Of a DNA stretch of 64,000 nucleotides, positions 18,901 to 33,800 are shown piece after piece. The position numbers and the translations under genes were made by a program. Where the stretch lies: assembly GCA_037045645.1 (NCBI GenBank), contig JBAOIH010000001.1:62001-126000 (forward strand), in the 5' to 3' direction. This stretch comes from Nocardioides sp. Its GTDB lineage: Bacteria > Actinomycetota > Actinomycetes > Propionibacteriales > Nocardioidaceae. The notes beneath the pieces were generated by a model that saw only the letters and a program-made list of their open reading frames with translations, was not told where the DNA came from and did not search any database. The first letter of the stretch is position 1. Every line of letters starts with the position of its first letter.

Positions 18901-21826
18901 CTCACCCGACATCTACGGGTCCGGATCGGTGATCCGCGAGGTGTTCTCCGTACGCGGACTCGTCCGCCCCGGCAACTCCGGCGGGCCGATCGTGGACTCG
19001 GCAGGCGACGTCGTGGGTGTCGTCTTCGCCGCCTCGGTCAGCGATCGCCAGACCGGTTATGCGCTCACCGCCGATCAGGTGGCCGAAGCGGCCGCGCTGG
19101 GAGTGACGTCCAGCGCCCAGGTGTCGACCGGCCGTTGTGTGAGCTGACGAAGTCAGCGGCGGATCAGGGTCGCCTGGGTCTTCTTGGCCTGCGCGATGGC
19201 GCGCTCGGGAGCCTTGACCTTCAGCACCTTGCGATACCCGAGGTAGGCAAGCAGGGCCGCGATCAGCGTGTAGACCCCGAAGACGATCAGGAACGCCCAG
19301 TGCAGCGACAGCCCCGAACCGTTCCAGTGGATCAGGTAGGCGAAAGCCACCGACAACATGATGATCGCGAGCAGCCCGATGAACGCGGCGCCGGCGAAGA
19401 ACCCGGCTCCGGCACCGGCGTTCTTCACGCTGAACTGGATCTCCGACTTGGCGAGTGCGATCTCCTTGCGCATCAGCGCCGACATGTCGGTACTGATGTT
19501 GTGGACGAGTCGGCCGATGGTCGGGTCGTCGTCCTTGACCGGCTCGGTTCGCATGTCTGATCCTCTTTCCTCGCGCTGGCTCGTCGAGTGACACTAGCGC
19601 CGCAGGTCGTCGATGCGCGGGGCCAGCCTGGAGCACGATAACCTCTCCTCCTGGTGTGCCGGGAAGTCTGGTCGGCTCGCGTGGGATCGTACGCCCCGCG
19701 CGGTGTGCAGCCGCCAACCCCGAGGGAGCCCGTCCGCGATGCAGCCCGACATGCCCGACGCCCGCCGCGACGACGACCTGTGGCGGTCGGGGAGGCGGTT
19801 CATCTCCAGCGACCGACCGCTGGCACGTCTGGTGGCGCGCCCCGTACGCGAGTTCCTGCGGATCGAGGCGGCAGGCTCCGTGCCGCTCCTGCTGGCGGCT
19901 GCCCTGGCCTTGATCTGGGCCAACAGCCCGTGGTCGGAGGCCTACGACCACTTCTGGCATGCCGAGATCTCGCTCGACCTGGGCGTCCTCCAACTCACCG
20001 AGTCGTTGCAGCATTGGGTCAACGACGCATTGATGGTGATCTTCTTCTTCGTCGTCGGGCTGGAGATCAAGTACGAGATCGTCAACGGCGACCTGCGCGA
20101 CCCCAAGACCGCTTCGCTGCCGATCCTGGCCGCGATCGGCGGCATGCTCGTCCCGGCGGGCATCTACCTGGCCCTCAACGCCGGACACGAGAGCAGCGCC
20201 GGTTGGGGCATCCCGATGGCCACGGACATCGCCTTCGCGGTCGGCGTGGTCGGGTTGCTCGGTCGCCGGATCCCGTCCGCGGCGCGGATCTTCCTGCTGA
20301 CCTTGGCGATCGTCGACGATATCGGGGCGATCCTGGTGATCGCGTTCTTCTACACCGCCGACCTCAACCTCACCTGGCTCGCGGTCGCGGTCGCCCTGCT
20401 CGCGGTGATGGTGGTGGCTCGCGTACTGCGGATCTGGACGATCTGGTTCTACGTGGTCATCGGCGTCGGCGTGTGGCTGGCGTTGCTGGAGTCGGGCGTA
20501 CACGCAACCCTGGCGGGCGTCGCCATCGGCCTGCTCACGCCCGCCGAGCCCCTGCTGAAGGAGCAGGTGGCGCGCCAGTACGCAGTCCGCGCGCTCGAAG
20601 ATCACAGCCTCGACCCGGACGAGTTGGCGCGGTTGCGCTTCCTGTTGCGCGAGTCCGTCCCGGTGGTGGAACGACTGCAGAGCACGCTGCACCCTGTCTC
20701 GGCCTACCTGGTGTTGCCCGTCTTCGCGCTGGCCAACGCGGGCGTCGAACTCGGCGCGCTCGACAAGGTGTTCACCTCCGAGGTCGGCCTCGGCATCATC
20801 TTGGGGCTGGTCGTCGGCAAGCCGATCGGCATCGCGCTGGCCTCGTGGCTCGCGGTCCGACTCGGCCTCGGTCGGCTGCCGGCAGGTGCCAACTGGTCGA
20901 TGGTGATCGGACTGGGAGCAGTCGCGGGCATCGGCTTCACCGTGTCGCTGTTCATCGCCGGTCTCAGTTTCCCCGGCCAGGCACTGCTGACCGACGAGGC
21001 CAAGATCGCGATCCTGCTGGCGTCCCTGATCGCCGCGGCGATCGGCGTCGTACTGCTGCTGCTGGGCACCCGGGGCCGGATCTCGACCGCGCACGATCAG
21101 CGCGATGAGCCGGCCCCGAGCGACTAGGACTACTCGGAGGAGCCGCCCGACTCCTTGGCCTTGATCAGGTCCATCACGGTCGAGTCGGCCAGCGTCGTCA
21201 CGTCGCCCACCTCACGGTTCTCCGCGACGTCTTTGAGCAGGCGGCGCATGATCTTGCCCGAGCGGGTCTTGGGCAGTTCGGGCACGATCATGATCTGGCG
21301 CGGTTTGGCGATCGGGCCGATCTCGTGGGCCACGTGCTTGCGCAGTTCCTCGACGATGTCGGGTCCTCCGTCGCCCGCGGACTCTCGCAGGATCACGAAG
21401 GCACACACGGCCTGACCCGTCGTCTCGTCCGCGGCCCCGACCACGGCGGCCTCGGCGACCTTCTCGTGGCGACACGAGCGCCGACTCGATCTCGGTGGTG
21501 GACAGGCGGTGACCCGACACGTTCATCACGTCGTCGACGCGACCGAGCAGCCAGATGTCGCCGTCGTCGTCCTTCTTCGCGCCGTCACCGGCGAAGTAGA
21601 GCCCGGGCCAACGAGACCAATAGGTGTCGATGAAGCGCTGGTCGTCGCCCCACAGCGTGCGCAGCATCGCGGGCCAGGGCTCACGGAGCACCAGATAGCC
21701 GCCGTTGCCGTCAGGCACCGAGTTGGCGTCGTCGTCCACGACGTCGGTGACGATGCCCGGCAGCGCCTTCATCGCCGAGCCCGGCTTGCCCGCGGTGACG
21801 CCGGGCAGTGGGCTGATCAGGATCTG

Positions 21827-21858
<32 letters not shown>

Positions 21859-24800
21859 CCGGGCAGCGGTCGCCGCCGATGACCGTGCGATACCAGACGT
21901 ACGCCTCGGGGTTGATCGGCTCGCCGACCGAGCCCAGCAGCCGCAGCGACGACATGTCGTACGCGTCGGGAATCTCGCGGCCCTGCTTCATGAAGGTCCG
22001 GATCGCGGTCGGTGCGGTGTAGAAGATCGAGACCTTGTAGTCCTGGATGATCCGCCACCAGCGCCCCTTCTCGGGGGTGCCTTCGAACATCACCTGGGTG
22101 GTGCCGTTGGCCAGCGGGCCATAGACCATGTAGGAGTGCCCGGTGATCCAGCCGACGTCGGCGGTGCACCAATAGACGTCGTCGTCCTTGAGGTCGAACA
22201 CCGACCAGTGGGTGAACGAGGTGCCGACCAGATAGCCACCGGTGGTGTGCAGGATGCCCTTGGGCTTGCCGGTGGATCCGGAGGTGTACATCACGAAGAG
22301 TGGGTGTCTCGGAGTCGTGCGGCTCCGGCTCGTGCTCGGTCGAGGCGGTGTCGACGATGTCGTGCCACCAGACGTCGCGAGAGTCGTCCCAGGCGACGTC
22401 TTGCCCGGTGCGACGGACCACCACGACCTTCTCGACCAGGTCGCCGACCTTGGTCACGGCCTCGTCGACCGCGGGCTTGAGGGCGGACGGCGCACCGCGG
22501 CGGTAGCCGCCGTCGGCGGTGATGATCACGCGCGCCTGGCAGTCGACGACGCGTGAGGCCAAAGCGTCGGCGGAGAAGCCACCGAAGACGACCGTGTGCG
22601 ATCACGCCGAGTCGAGCGCAGGCCAGCATCGCGACCGCGACCTCGGGGATCATCGGCATATAGATCGCCACCCGGTCGCCCTTGCCCACGTCCCAGGGAG
22701 GTCAGCGCGTTGGCGGTCTGGGAGACCAGGTCCTTGAGTTCGGAGTAGGTGATGTCGCGCGAGTCGATCGCGATGCCGTCGTCATCGGTGGGTTCGCCGA
22801 TCCAGTGCAGCGCGACCTTGTCGCCGCGACCGGCGGCGACGTGGCGATCGACGCAGTTGACCGAGGCGTTGAGGGTGCCGCCCACGAACCACTTGGCGAA
22901 GGGAGGGTTGTCCCAGTCGAGCACCCGGTCCCACTTCTGTGCCCATTCGAGGCGATCGGCTGCGGCCGCCCAATAGGCCTCGCGGTCGGCGTCCGCGCGG
23001 GCGTACGCCTCCTCCTTGACGTTGGCGTGTTCCGCGAGCTCGGCCGGGGGCTCGAAACGTCGGTCCTCGGTCGACAGGTTGGCCAAGGCTCCAGAATTCG
23101 TCTCGGCGTTTTGCTCGCTCACGTCGCAGTCTCCTCAAGATTCACGGTTCAGGGTGTCGTCCCGGTCGAGACTAGGACGGTCTGGTTGTTCAGGGATAGG
23201 GCCGTCCGCCGGGCCGAGCAGGGACCCGGCCCGGCGGACGTGGGTTTCAGTGTGAGATCGCGCCTTCGGCGCCCGCGCCGGTGAGCGCACGAACCTCGAG
23301 CTCGTCGAACTCCTGGACGGCCTGGGTCTCCTTCGACGTGATCGTGCCGAGGTAGCCCAGCAGGAAGCCGAGCGGGATCGACACGATGCCGGGGTTCTCC
23401 AAGGGGAACCACGAGATGTCGATGCTGGTGGGCAGCAGCGACAGGTTCTTGCCCGTCACCGGGTCCAGGCCCTTGCCCGACATGACCGGCGAGAAGAACA
23501 CCAGGCCGAGCGAGGAGATCAGGCCGCCGTAGATGCTCCACAGCGCGCCGCGGGTGTTGAAGCGCCGCCAGAACATGTTGTAGAGGATCGACGGCAGGTT
23601 GGCCGCTCGCCGCAACCGCGAAGGCCAGTGCGACCAGGAACGCGATGTTGAGGTTCTGGGCCGGGATGGCCAACAGGATCGAGACCCCACCGATGATGAA
23701 GGCGGTGATCTTGGCGACCTTGATCTCCTGCTTCTCGGTGGCCTGGCCGTCCTTGAAGACCGAGTTGTAGAGGTCGTGTGCCACCGACGTAGAAGACGCC
23801 AGCGTCAGACCCGCGACCACGGCCAGGATCGTCGCGAACGCGATGGCCGCGATCACCGCGAGCAGGATGGCGCCGCCGGTCGTACCTGGGCCGCCGCCCA
23901 CGGCCTCCGCCAACAACGGGGAGGCGAGGTTGCCCTTGGATTCGGCCACCTTGGCCCATTCGTCACCGGTCACCAAGGCGCGCGCACCGAAGCCGAGCAC
24001 CAGGGTGAAGAGGTAGAACGTGCCGATCAGGCCGATCGCCCACAGCACCGACTTGCGCGCGTCGCGCGAGGTGGGAACCGTGTAGAAGCGGATCAGGATG
24101 TGTGGCAGGCCGGCCGTACCCAGCACCAGCGCGAGGCCCAGCGAGATGAAGTCGATCTTGGAGGTCTCCGACACGCCGTACTTCAGTCCGGGGGCCAGGA
24201 ACTGCTCCGCAGATGCCGACTTCGCGGTGCCCGCAGCCTCTGCTGCCGCGTCCGCGCTCGCCTTGTAGTTGTCGGCTGCCGTGCCCAGCAGGTCGGAGAG
24301 GTTGAAGCCGAACTTCGCCAGCACCATCACCACGATGACCGCGGAGCCGACCATCAGCAGGACCGCCTTGATGATCTGCACCCAGGTGGTGCCCTTCATG
24401 CCACCGACGGTGACGTAGAAGATCATCAGCAGACCCACGCCGACGATGGTGAAGTTCTTGACCGCTTGGCTCTCGACGCCGAGCAGCAGCGCGACGAGAG
24501 CGCCTGCGCCCACCATCTGGGCCAGCAGGTAGAAGATCGACACGACGACAGTGGAGGTCGCGGCAGCCGTACGGACGGGGCGTTGCCGCATCCGGTAGGC
24601 CAACTGGTCGGCCATCGTGTAGCGACCCGAGTTGCGCAGGAGTTCGGCCACCAGCAGCAGCGCGACCAGCCAGGCGACCAGGAAGCCGATGGAGTAGAGG
24701 AAGCCGTCGTAGCCCGAGAGCGCGATGGCGCCGGAGATGCCGAGGAACGAGGCGGCCGACATGTAGTCGCCGCCGATCGCCAGGCCGTTCTGGAAGCCGG

Positions 24801-27800
24801 AGAACGAGCGACCGCCGGCGTAGTAGTCGGCCGCGCCCGAGGTCTGGCGGCTGGCCCATACGGTGACGGCGATCGTCGCGATCACGATGACACCGAAGAG
24901 CAGGGAGGTCAGCGTCTGCTTGCTGTCGCTGGCGCCGGTCACGAGGACCGAGATGAGGGCGTGGTTCACGAGAGCCTCCTCGACTCGTACTCGGTGTTGA
25001 TCTTGTCTGCGATGGGGTCGAACTTCGCGGCGGCGTGGCGTGCGTACACCCAGGCGATGCCGAAGGTGGTGACGAACTGGAGGAGGCCGAGGACCAGGCC
25101 GATGTTGATGTTGCCGAAGAGGTGCTTGCCCATGAAGTCGCTGGCGTAGGTCGAGAGCAGGACATAGAGCAGGTACCAGACCAGGAACGCGATGGTCACC
25201 GGGAACGCGAACGCCCGATAGCGCTTGCGCAACTCCTGGAAGTCGGCCGATTGGTTGAGCTCTCGATAGAGAGGGTCGTTCGGTTGGGCGTGGGTGTGCG
25301 CGCCGGGCGCAGCCTGCGGCCGCTGATCCGGCCGCTCATCCGGGTGGTCACTCATGGCGACTCCTGCCTCGGTCGGTGGGTGTGATCGCGCTCACGTTGG
25401 GGCATGCACCGGCCCTGGCGGCACACCTTCGGCGTGCTCGCGCGCCGAATGGCGCCGGCTGGATCGGTCAGCGGTGGAATTCGTACGACGAACGGTTCCT
25501 GCCGCAGACCTCAGCCGCGGTCCAGGCGCATCGCCTCGGGAGTGTGCAGCCGGACCATGAAGGTGGTCACGCGAGGGGAGCGCGAGCCCGGGGTGAGCAG
25601 GGAGACGCCGATCATGGTGACGAAGGCCAGTGGCACGGTCCACAGCGCCGGCTGGGCCAGGAGAGTGTCGGCCCACGAGCCAGCGCCCTCGTCGCTGAAG
25701 AACGTGCGTACGACCGCGAATCCCGAGGTCAGACCACCCATCGCGAGACCGGCGAGGGCGCCCGCCGCGGTCAGTCGGTGCCACCAGATGCCCAGCACCA
25801 GCAGCGGGCAGAAGGTGGAGGCCGCCACCGCGAAGGCCAGCCCGACCGCGGTCGCCACTCCTACGTCGGCGATCGCGATCGCCAGGAGATAGGGCGCGAC
25901 GACCGCGACCACTGCGCCCGCGCGGAAGCCGGCCACGCCCGGAAGCCGCGACTCGAAGAGGTCCTGGCTGAGCACGCCCGCGATCGCCACGGTGAGCCCC
26001 GACGACGTCGACAGGAAGGCAGCGAAGGCCCCGGCGACGAGCAGCGCCGACAACAGGTCCGCGGCCGTCGCCCCCAGCATGCGGCTGGGGAGTTCGAGCA
26101 CGACGAGGTCGCTGCGCCCGGACGTGACCAGATCCCCGGCATAGATGCGACCCAGGGCCCCATAGACCGGCGGGAGGACATAGAACAGGCCGATCAGAGC
26201 CAGCACCACCAGCGTCGTACGCCTCGCCGCGCGGCCGTCGGGATTGGTGTAGAAGCGCACCACCACGTGCGGCAGGCCCATCGTGCCCAGGAAGGTGGCC
26301 GCGATGATCGAGTACGTCGTGTAGAGCGCGTGCGGGCTCTCGGTGGACATCGGGTCGCCCCAGTGGGGCTCCTGGCCGGGGAGGTCGAACGCGGCGCTGG
26401 CAGGGGAGACGCCGCCGTCGCCCCACCACACGGAGAGCAGCACGATCGCGGGCACGAGCAGCGCGGTCAGCTTGAGCCAGAACTGGAAGGCCTGGACGAA
26501 CGTCACCGAGCGCATCCCGCCCGCGAGTACGTTGCCCAACACGACCAGCGCCACCACAAGGCCACCGACGCGCGGGTCGAGCCCGGTCGCCAGACGCAGC
26601 GTCAAACCCGCGCCTTGGAACTGTGGGATCAGATAGAGCATCCCGATCGCCACGACCAGCATCGAGGTGAGGCCGCGTACGCGTCGAGACTCCAGCCGCG
26701 CCTGGGCGAAGTCGGGCAGCGTGTAGGCGCCGCTGCGGCGCAGTGGGGCGGCGACCAACACCAGCAGCACGAGGTAGCCCGCGGTCCAGCCGACGGGGTA
26801 CCAGAGCATCTCGGCGCCGAAGGCCAGCACCAGCCCCGCCACTCCGAGGAAGGAGGCAGCGGACAGGTATTCGCCGCCGATCGCCGACGCGTTGAGCGCC
26901 GGGCGGACCGCGCGTGAGGCGACGAAGAAGTCCGAGGTCGTCCGGGCCACGCGCAACCCCCACCAGCCGATCGCCAAGGTGGCGACGGCGACCGCGACCA
27001 CCGCGGCGGCACCGTACGCGTGGTTCACCTAGGAGCCCTCGACGACATCGGCGAACGCCGCCTCGATGCGTTCGGCGCGCCGGACGTGCCAGCGCCCGAT
27101 CAAGAAGAGCACCGGATAGATCCCGAACGCCAACAACACCCACGGCAGGGGCATCCCGAGCAGGGTCTGATCGGCGAGCCCGGGCGCTTGGTGGAAGACG
27201 AGCGGGAGCAGCCCGATCAACACCACGACGAGGCTCAACGTGGCCGCTGCCGCGCGCAACTGGGCACGCAGCAGAGAGCGTACGAAGATCGCGCCCACCT
27301 CGGTCTGGGCGTCGATCTCGGTCGCCGCCGTGCGTGGCTGACGACGTCGGTTGCTCGATCTCGGCGCGGTGACCCGCACGCGTGCGGGGCGCCCCGAGTC
27401 GGCCTGGTTCACGCCTGCCCCGGCTTGTGGCGTCGTACGAGCAGGTCGCGCAATTCGCGCGTGTGTCGACGGCTCACCACGAGTTCCTGGTCGCCGACCA
27501 TCACCGTGCAGCGGCCACCTTCCGTACGCACCTCGCTGACGTGCGGCAGCGCGACCAACAGCGAGCGATGGATGCGTACGAATCCCGCGTCTCGCCACTG
27601 CTGCTCCAACGTGGCGAGGGGGGTGCGCAGCAGGTGCGAGCCCTGGGCCGTGTGCAGCCGGGCGTAGTCGCCCTGCGCCTCGACGAAGCGAATGTCCGCG
27701 CGCGCGATCAGCCGGGTCCGACCGCCCAGCTCTACCGCCACCTGGTCGTCGGCGCGTGGCGCCGTGCGACTGCTGCCCTCGACGATCCGGCGTACGGCTT

Positions 27801-30800
27801 CGCCGAGGCGCTCTTCGCGCACGGGTTTGAGGACGTAGTCGACCGCGTTGAGTTCGAACGCGTCCACCGCGTGCTGTTCGTGGGCGGTGACGAACACGAT
27901 CGGCGGGGGATTCTTGAACCGCGACAACACCTGGGCGAGTTCGAGGCCGCTGAGACCGGGCATCGAGATGTCGAGGAAGACCGCGTCGACCTCGCTCTCC
28001 TGGAGCAGGCGAAGCGCATCGGTGGCGGAGTCGGTCGTACGCACGGTGCTCACGCGCGGATCGCGACCGAGCAGGAAGCCGAGCTCGTCGAGAGCCGGTC
28101 GTTCGTCGTCGATCACGAGCACGCGCAGCGTCATGCCTGCTCCCTCATGCCTGCTCCCTCATGATTGGGTCACTCCCGGTGCGAATTTGGGGACGCGCAC
28201 GATCACCTTCGTGCCCGCTCCCGGAGCGGTTTCGACCACCAGACCATAGTCGTCACCGAAGGCTCTGCGCAGCCGCTCGTCGACGTTTCCCAGACCGATC
28301 GAGTCGGTGTCGGACTCGCCGGCGAGGATGAGTTCGATCGCAGTGGGATCGGCGCCGTCGCCGTCGTCCTCGACGGTGATCACACATTCCCGGTCACGGT
28401 CGGCGGCCTCGATCACGATGCTGCCCCCGCCCGTACGACCCTCCATGCCGTGCTTGATCGCGTTCTCCACCAGGGGTTGCAGGCACAAGAACGGGACGGT
28501 GATGGGCAGCACCTCGGGCGCAATCCGCAAGGTGACTCGCAACCGGTCGCCGAAACGCGCCTGCTCGAGCAGCAGGTATCGCTCGATCGAGCGCAGCTCC
28601 TCGGCCAGCGTGGTGAACTCGCCGTGCTTGCGGAACGAGTAGCGGGTGAAATCGGCGAACTCCAGCAGCAGTTCGCGCGCCCGGTCGGGATCGGTGCGGA
28701 CGAAACTGGCGATCGCGCCGAGCGAGTTGTAGATGAAGTGCGGGCTGATCTGAGCTCTCAGCGCGCGGACCTCGGCCTCCATCAGCAACGTCCGATTGGC
28801 GTCGAGCTCGGCGAGCTCGAGTTGACCCGACACCCAGCCGGCGACCTCGGATGCCGCCCGGATCAGTCCGGCGGTGGGGTAGGCGGTGAGCACCTGGAGC
28901 GTGCCGACCAACGCGTCTTCGACGAAGAGCGGGGACACGATGGCATGGCGCAACTCGCAGCTCGACTGGTCGCAGCGGCTGCGTGCAACCTGGGTGGTCC
29001 CGCTCTCGATCGCGACGCTCGCGATCTGCGCGACGTGCGGGGTGTGGTGCTCGCCCGCGCCGTCCCAGGCCAGCAGCGTGGTCCCCTTGGTGAGGGCCGC
29101 GGCCGGGGTGCCCAGCAAGGAGCGCAGGTGCTTCAGCGAACGTTCGGCGCTGCTCGGCGTGAGTCCCTCGCGCAACGCCGGGCTGGCCAGGCTCGCGGTG
29201 TGCAGCGTACGAAAGGTGGCGCGGTCGGCTTCGGTGCCGAGGTGGGCGCGTCGTGGCAGCCAGCGCACCCGGTCACCTGAAGTCGATCAGCAGACCGTCA
29301 TCGCCGTCGTCGGTGATCGGCTGGTCTTGCGTCGAGGTGGACATCAGCCGATCGATCACCTGGGCGCGGTAACACCGGGTGACGTAGGGCAGTTGCATCC
29401 CGTCATAGCCGCGACCGAAGTCGGCATAGAAGTCGCGCACCTCGGCGAGCTTGGCCTCGCGCTCCTCGTCGGGCAGCGTGGAGATGTAGGAGCGTGAGAG
29501 CACCAGGTCGTGCAGCACGTCCGGGTCGATGTGCTGCCAGTGCTTGAACTCGTGGGTCTCCACGGGCATGAACCAGTGCAGGTGGTCATAGGGCGCCTGC
29601 ACTGGGGTGATCGGGTCGAAGTCGTGCTCGGCGTTGCCGATCAGTCGCCCGAGTCGCTTGACCCACGGGATCCGGTCGTCGCGGAAGTTCCACAGCAAGC
29701 CCAGGCGGCCGCCGTTCTTGAGCACGCGAGCGATCTCCGGGATGGCGCGCTGGTGGTCGAACCAATGAAAGGCCTGACCGGCGATCACCACGTCATAGCT
29801 GTTGTCGGGTGCGGTGATCTCCTCGGCCCCGCCGCGAGAGGCGCGTACGTCCGGCAGGTTCGTGCGCAAGACCGCGAGCATCTCGGGGTCGGGTTCGGTG
29901 GCGTGCACGTCGTGGCCCAGGTCGACCAGGGTCCGGGTGAGTTTGCCCGTCCCTGCGCCCAACTCCAGCACCGTCGTCGGATGCTCGCCGACCAACCAAC
30001 GCACCGCATCGGGGGAGTAGTCGGGGCGCCCGTGGTCGTACGCCTTCGCGACGGCGCCGAAACTCCGGGCGAGGTCAGGAGTCTCGCTCACCTGCCAAGC
30101 GTCGCACAGCCGGGCCCGCACGGTGGCGAGCCCGGCGCGGTGTCGCGAGGGATCATGGAGCCGTGTAGGCCCAGGTGAAGTAGACGCTGGTCTTGGTCGA
30201 CGCGGCGACCGCGACGTCGACGTAGAACGCGCGGGTGCGAAGCGCGGAGTGCGACCAGGTTCGGCCACTAATGCCCGTGGCGGCTCCGAAGCTTCCTTGG
30301 TAGAGGCAGACCTTGCCAGCAGGCGCGGTCGGGTTCGCGTACGAGCCCGTGCAGGTCGCGTCGTCATCCGACGAGACGGTTGAGGAGTCAGGCGCCCAGT
30401 TGATCACCGTCAGCGCCGTCGGCGCCTCCGCGGGCAACGTGATGTTGACGGGCTCGTCGCCCGTGACGGAGAAATACTCCTGACCCTTCACAGTGACCCC
30501 AGACGGGATCTTGTCCCAGGCGCTGAAGCCGCGAGGCCCCGTGGCGCCCGCCGGGCCGGTGGCTCCCGTCGCGCCGGTGGCCCCCCTGGGTCCGACCGGA
30601 CCGGCAGGCCCAGCGGGACCGGCAGGCCCAGCGGGACCGGCAGGCCCAGCGGGTCCCGGCACACCGGTGCCCACCTGGTTGAGCTTTGTCTTGACCTTGG
30701 CGGCCAGGTCCTTCTCCTTGACCGCGTTGTTCTTGATGTGTTTGGACACGATCGCGTTCTTGGCGATCTGCTTGCCGGTGATCAGACCGGCGGCGTGAGC

Positions 30801-33800
30801 GCCGCCGAAGCCCACGACGAGAGCCAGCGCCAACGTCGAGGTGACGCCGGAGTAGGTGGGGCGAATCTTCATCCGAACCTCCAAGGGTGGGGTGAGGCCT
30901 TCGAGTCTTCGTCTGATCCGTCGAGGTGTCGGTAGTGCTGGCCCTACTTCTGGGCAAAATCTCTCGCGATTAGCCTTGCTGGTCGTGACCGACTTAACCG
31001 TCGCCGACCTCGCCCGGCTCGAAGGCGTGCCCTCCGCGATGGCGTCGGCTCGCGACGGCATCGACGTCCTGCTCCGTGACCGAGGCCTTCGTCGTACGCC
31101 CGCCGACGCAACGGCAGACTCGTTGCTCAAGGGGGCGTACGCGAGCGCGGTGCTCGCGGACAGTGTGTCCTCCTGGGAGGACGTCGACGCTGGGCGTGGG
31201 GATGAGACGGCGCAGGCCGCCCTGCGGATCTCGACCGAGTTGCTCGCTCTGGTGCCGACCTTGAAGCGATCGCCGCTGCAGGCCTTCGCCCGGATCCATG
31301 CGCTGGCCGCGGTCGACGCCCCGGAACTCGCGGGGCGACCGGCCGGTCCCGAGGCGGCGCAACGGCTCCAGGAGCTCGGGCGTTTGCTCCTGGCTCGTGG
31401 TGACGTGCCCGCGCTGGTGTTGGCGGCGGTGGCGCACGCCGAGTTCGCGACCGGAGGCTTCTTCGCCTCGCACAACACTCTCGTGGCTCGCGCGGTCGAG
31501 CGGCTCGTGCTCGTCGCCACCGGCGTGGACGAGAAGTCGCTGATCGTGCCGGAGGCCGGACACCTGGCGCACCGGGCGGCGTACGAGTCCAATCTGCGCG
31601 GCTGGGCCGCTGGCTCGCGCAACGGACGACACTCCTGGCTGCTCTACGCGGCCGAGGCGTACGCCGCCGGTGCGGAGGCCAGCCCGCTGAAACAGGGCTG
31701 AAATAGGTGCGGCGGCGGGAGCTGAAGCTCACCGCCCCATGAAAAATAGGTGCGGCGGCGGGAGCTGAAGCTCACCGCCGCCGCGTCACGTGTCCCTGTC
31801 GGCTACCAGGCGTGCATCACCTTGTGCGCTCCCAGGAATGTCCTGGATAGTCGCGCCCTGTAGGAAGGGTCGATCGCCGCGTGGGTACCCGGTACACGTG
31901 AGTTCTGGAGTTGTGATGGAGCCTTGTCTACGCCGTTTCGGGTCGCCGTTCAAGGCTTGACTTTTCCTTGTGGATGAGATGGTCAGGCGTCGAGACGGCG
32001 ACGGCGTGCGTTCGCCCAGATGGCACCGCCGACGGCGAGCGCGCCACCGATCGCGAGCGCCGTCAGTGTCGGCATCGCCACCCGCGACATCCGAGATTTC
32101 AAGCCGACCGGCCGCGCGAACGTCAGCGTCGGCCAATCGCGCTCCTCGCAGATGCGGCGCAACTCCTTGTCCGGGTTGACCGCGTGCGGATGCCCGACGA
32201 CCTCCAGCATGTGTACGTCGGTGATCGAGTCGGAGTAGGCATAACAGCCGGACAGGTCGTAGCCGCGTTGGTCAGCCAGGGCGGTGATCGCGCGGGCCTT
32301 CTCCTCGGCGTACGCGTAGTAGTCGATCTCGCCGGTGTAGCGCCCGTCGACGACTTCCAGATGGCTGGCGACGACGTGGTCGGCACCGAGCAACTCGCCG
32401 ATGGGCACGACCACGTCGGCGCCCGACGCCGACACGATCACGATCTCGCGACCCGCGAGTCGGTGCTCCTCGATCAGCTCGACGGCCTCGTCGTACACGA
32501 TCGGATCGACCACGTTGTGCAACGTGTCGGCGACGATCTCGCGGACCGTGGCGACGTCCCAACCGGCGACGAGTTGGGACATGAACTGGCGCATCTTCTC
32601 CATCTGGTCGTGATCGGCGCCTCCGACCAGGAAGACGAACTGGGCGTACGCACTGCGCAACATCGAGCGCCGGGTGATCAGGCCTCCGGCGCGGAAGGGC
32701 TTGCTGAAGGCCAGACTGCTGGACGCGGCGATGATCGTCTTGTCGAGGTCGAAGAACGCCGCACTTCGTGCGCCTGGAGGCATGGCGTCATCGTAGGCGT
32801 TATCCACAGGCAGACGACCAGTCTGTTTGTGGCGCGCGTTTTGCGGCAGGTGTGGTGTCATGAGCGCACCGCTAGTGATCACCCAGGACCCGCACCTGCA
32901 CGACCAGGTCAGCCGACTCGCTGCGGCTGCCGGTGTGGAGATCTCCGTCCAGCCCGATGTGGGCGCCAGCCTGGGAGACTGGGCCGCCGCCGCGTTGGTC
33001 CTGGTCGGGGCCGACTGCGCCGACTCGTTGGCCGCGTTGCTGCCACCGCGGCGCGAAGGCGCCTACGTGGTGTGCGAGGGACCGGCGCCGCATCAGCTCT
33101 TCGAGCAGGCGTTGCGTCTTGGTGCCGAATCGGTCGTCTCACTGCCGACGTCGCAGACCTGGCTGGTGGAGGTGCTGACCGACGCGGGGGACCTCGCCCC
33201 GACTCGCGGGCGCACGATCTCGGTGATCGGTGGGGCTGGCGGCGCTGGGTCCACGACCTTCGCGTGCGCACTCGGGCAGGTGCTGGCACGGCAGTCGTCG
33301 GTGCTGATGCTCGATGCCGACCCGCAGGGACCGGGGCTGGATCGGGTGCTCGGGATGGAGGATCTGGCGGGCGTACGCTGGGACTCGCTGATGCACACGA
33401 CCGGTCGGCTGAGTGCGCGCTCGCTGGCCGATGCGGTGCCGCGCCGTCGCGGTCTGGGTGTGGTGACGTGGCCCGCGGGTGCGCGTGGTGCGTTGCCGGT
33501 CTTCGGCTTCCGCGAGGTGCTGTCGGCAGGCGTACGCGGGCACGGCCACGTGGTGATCGATCTGCCCCGCGCGCCCGGACCGTTGGCGCAGGAGGCTTTC
33601 GTACGCTCCGATCACCTGGTGATGGTCGTCTCGGCCTCGCTGACGGGCCTGGCTTCTGCCGCTCAGGTCGCAGCTCGGCTGCCGGCCGGGACCGACACCG
33701 GACTGGTCGTGCGGGGTGAGGCTTTCACGGCCGCCGAGGTCACGGCCGCGGTCGGGTTGCCCGTCTGGGCGATGATGCGCGACCAGCGTGGGCTGACCGA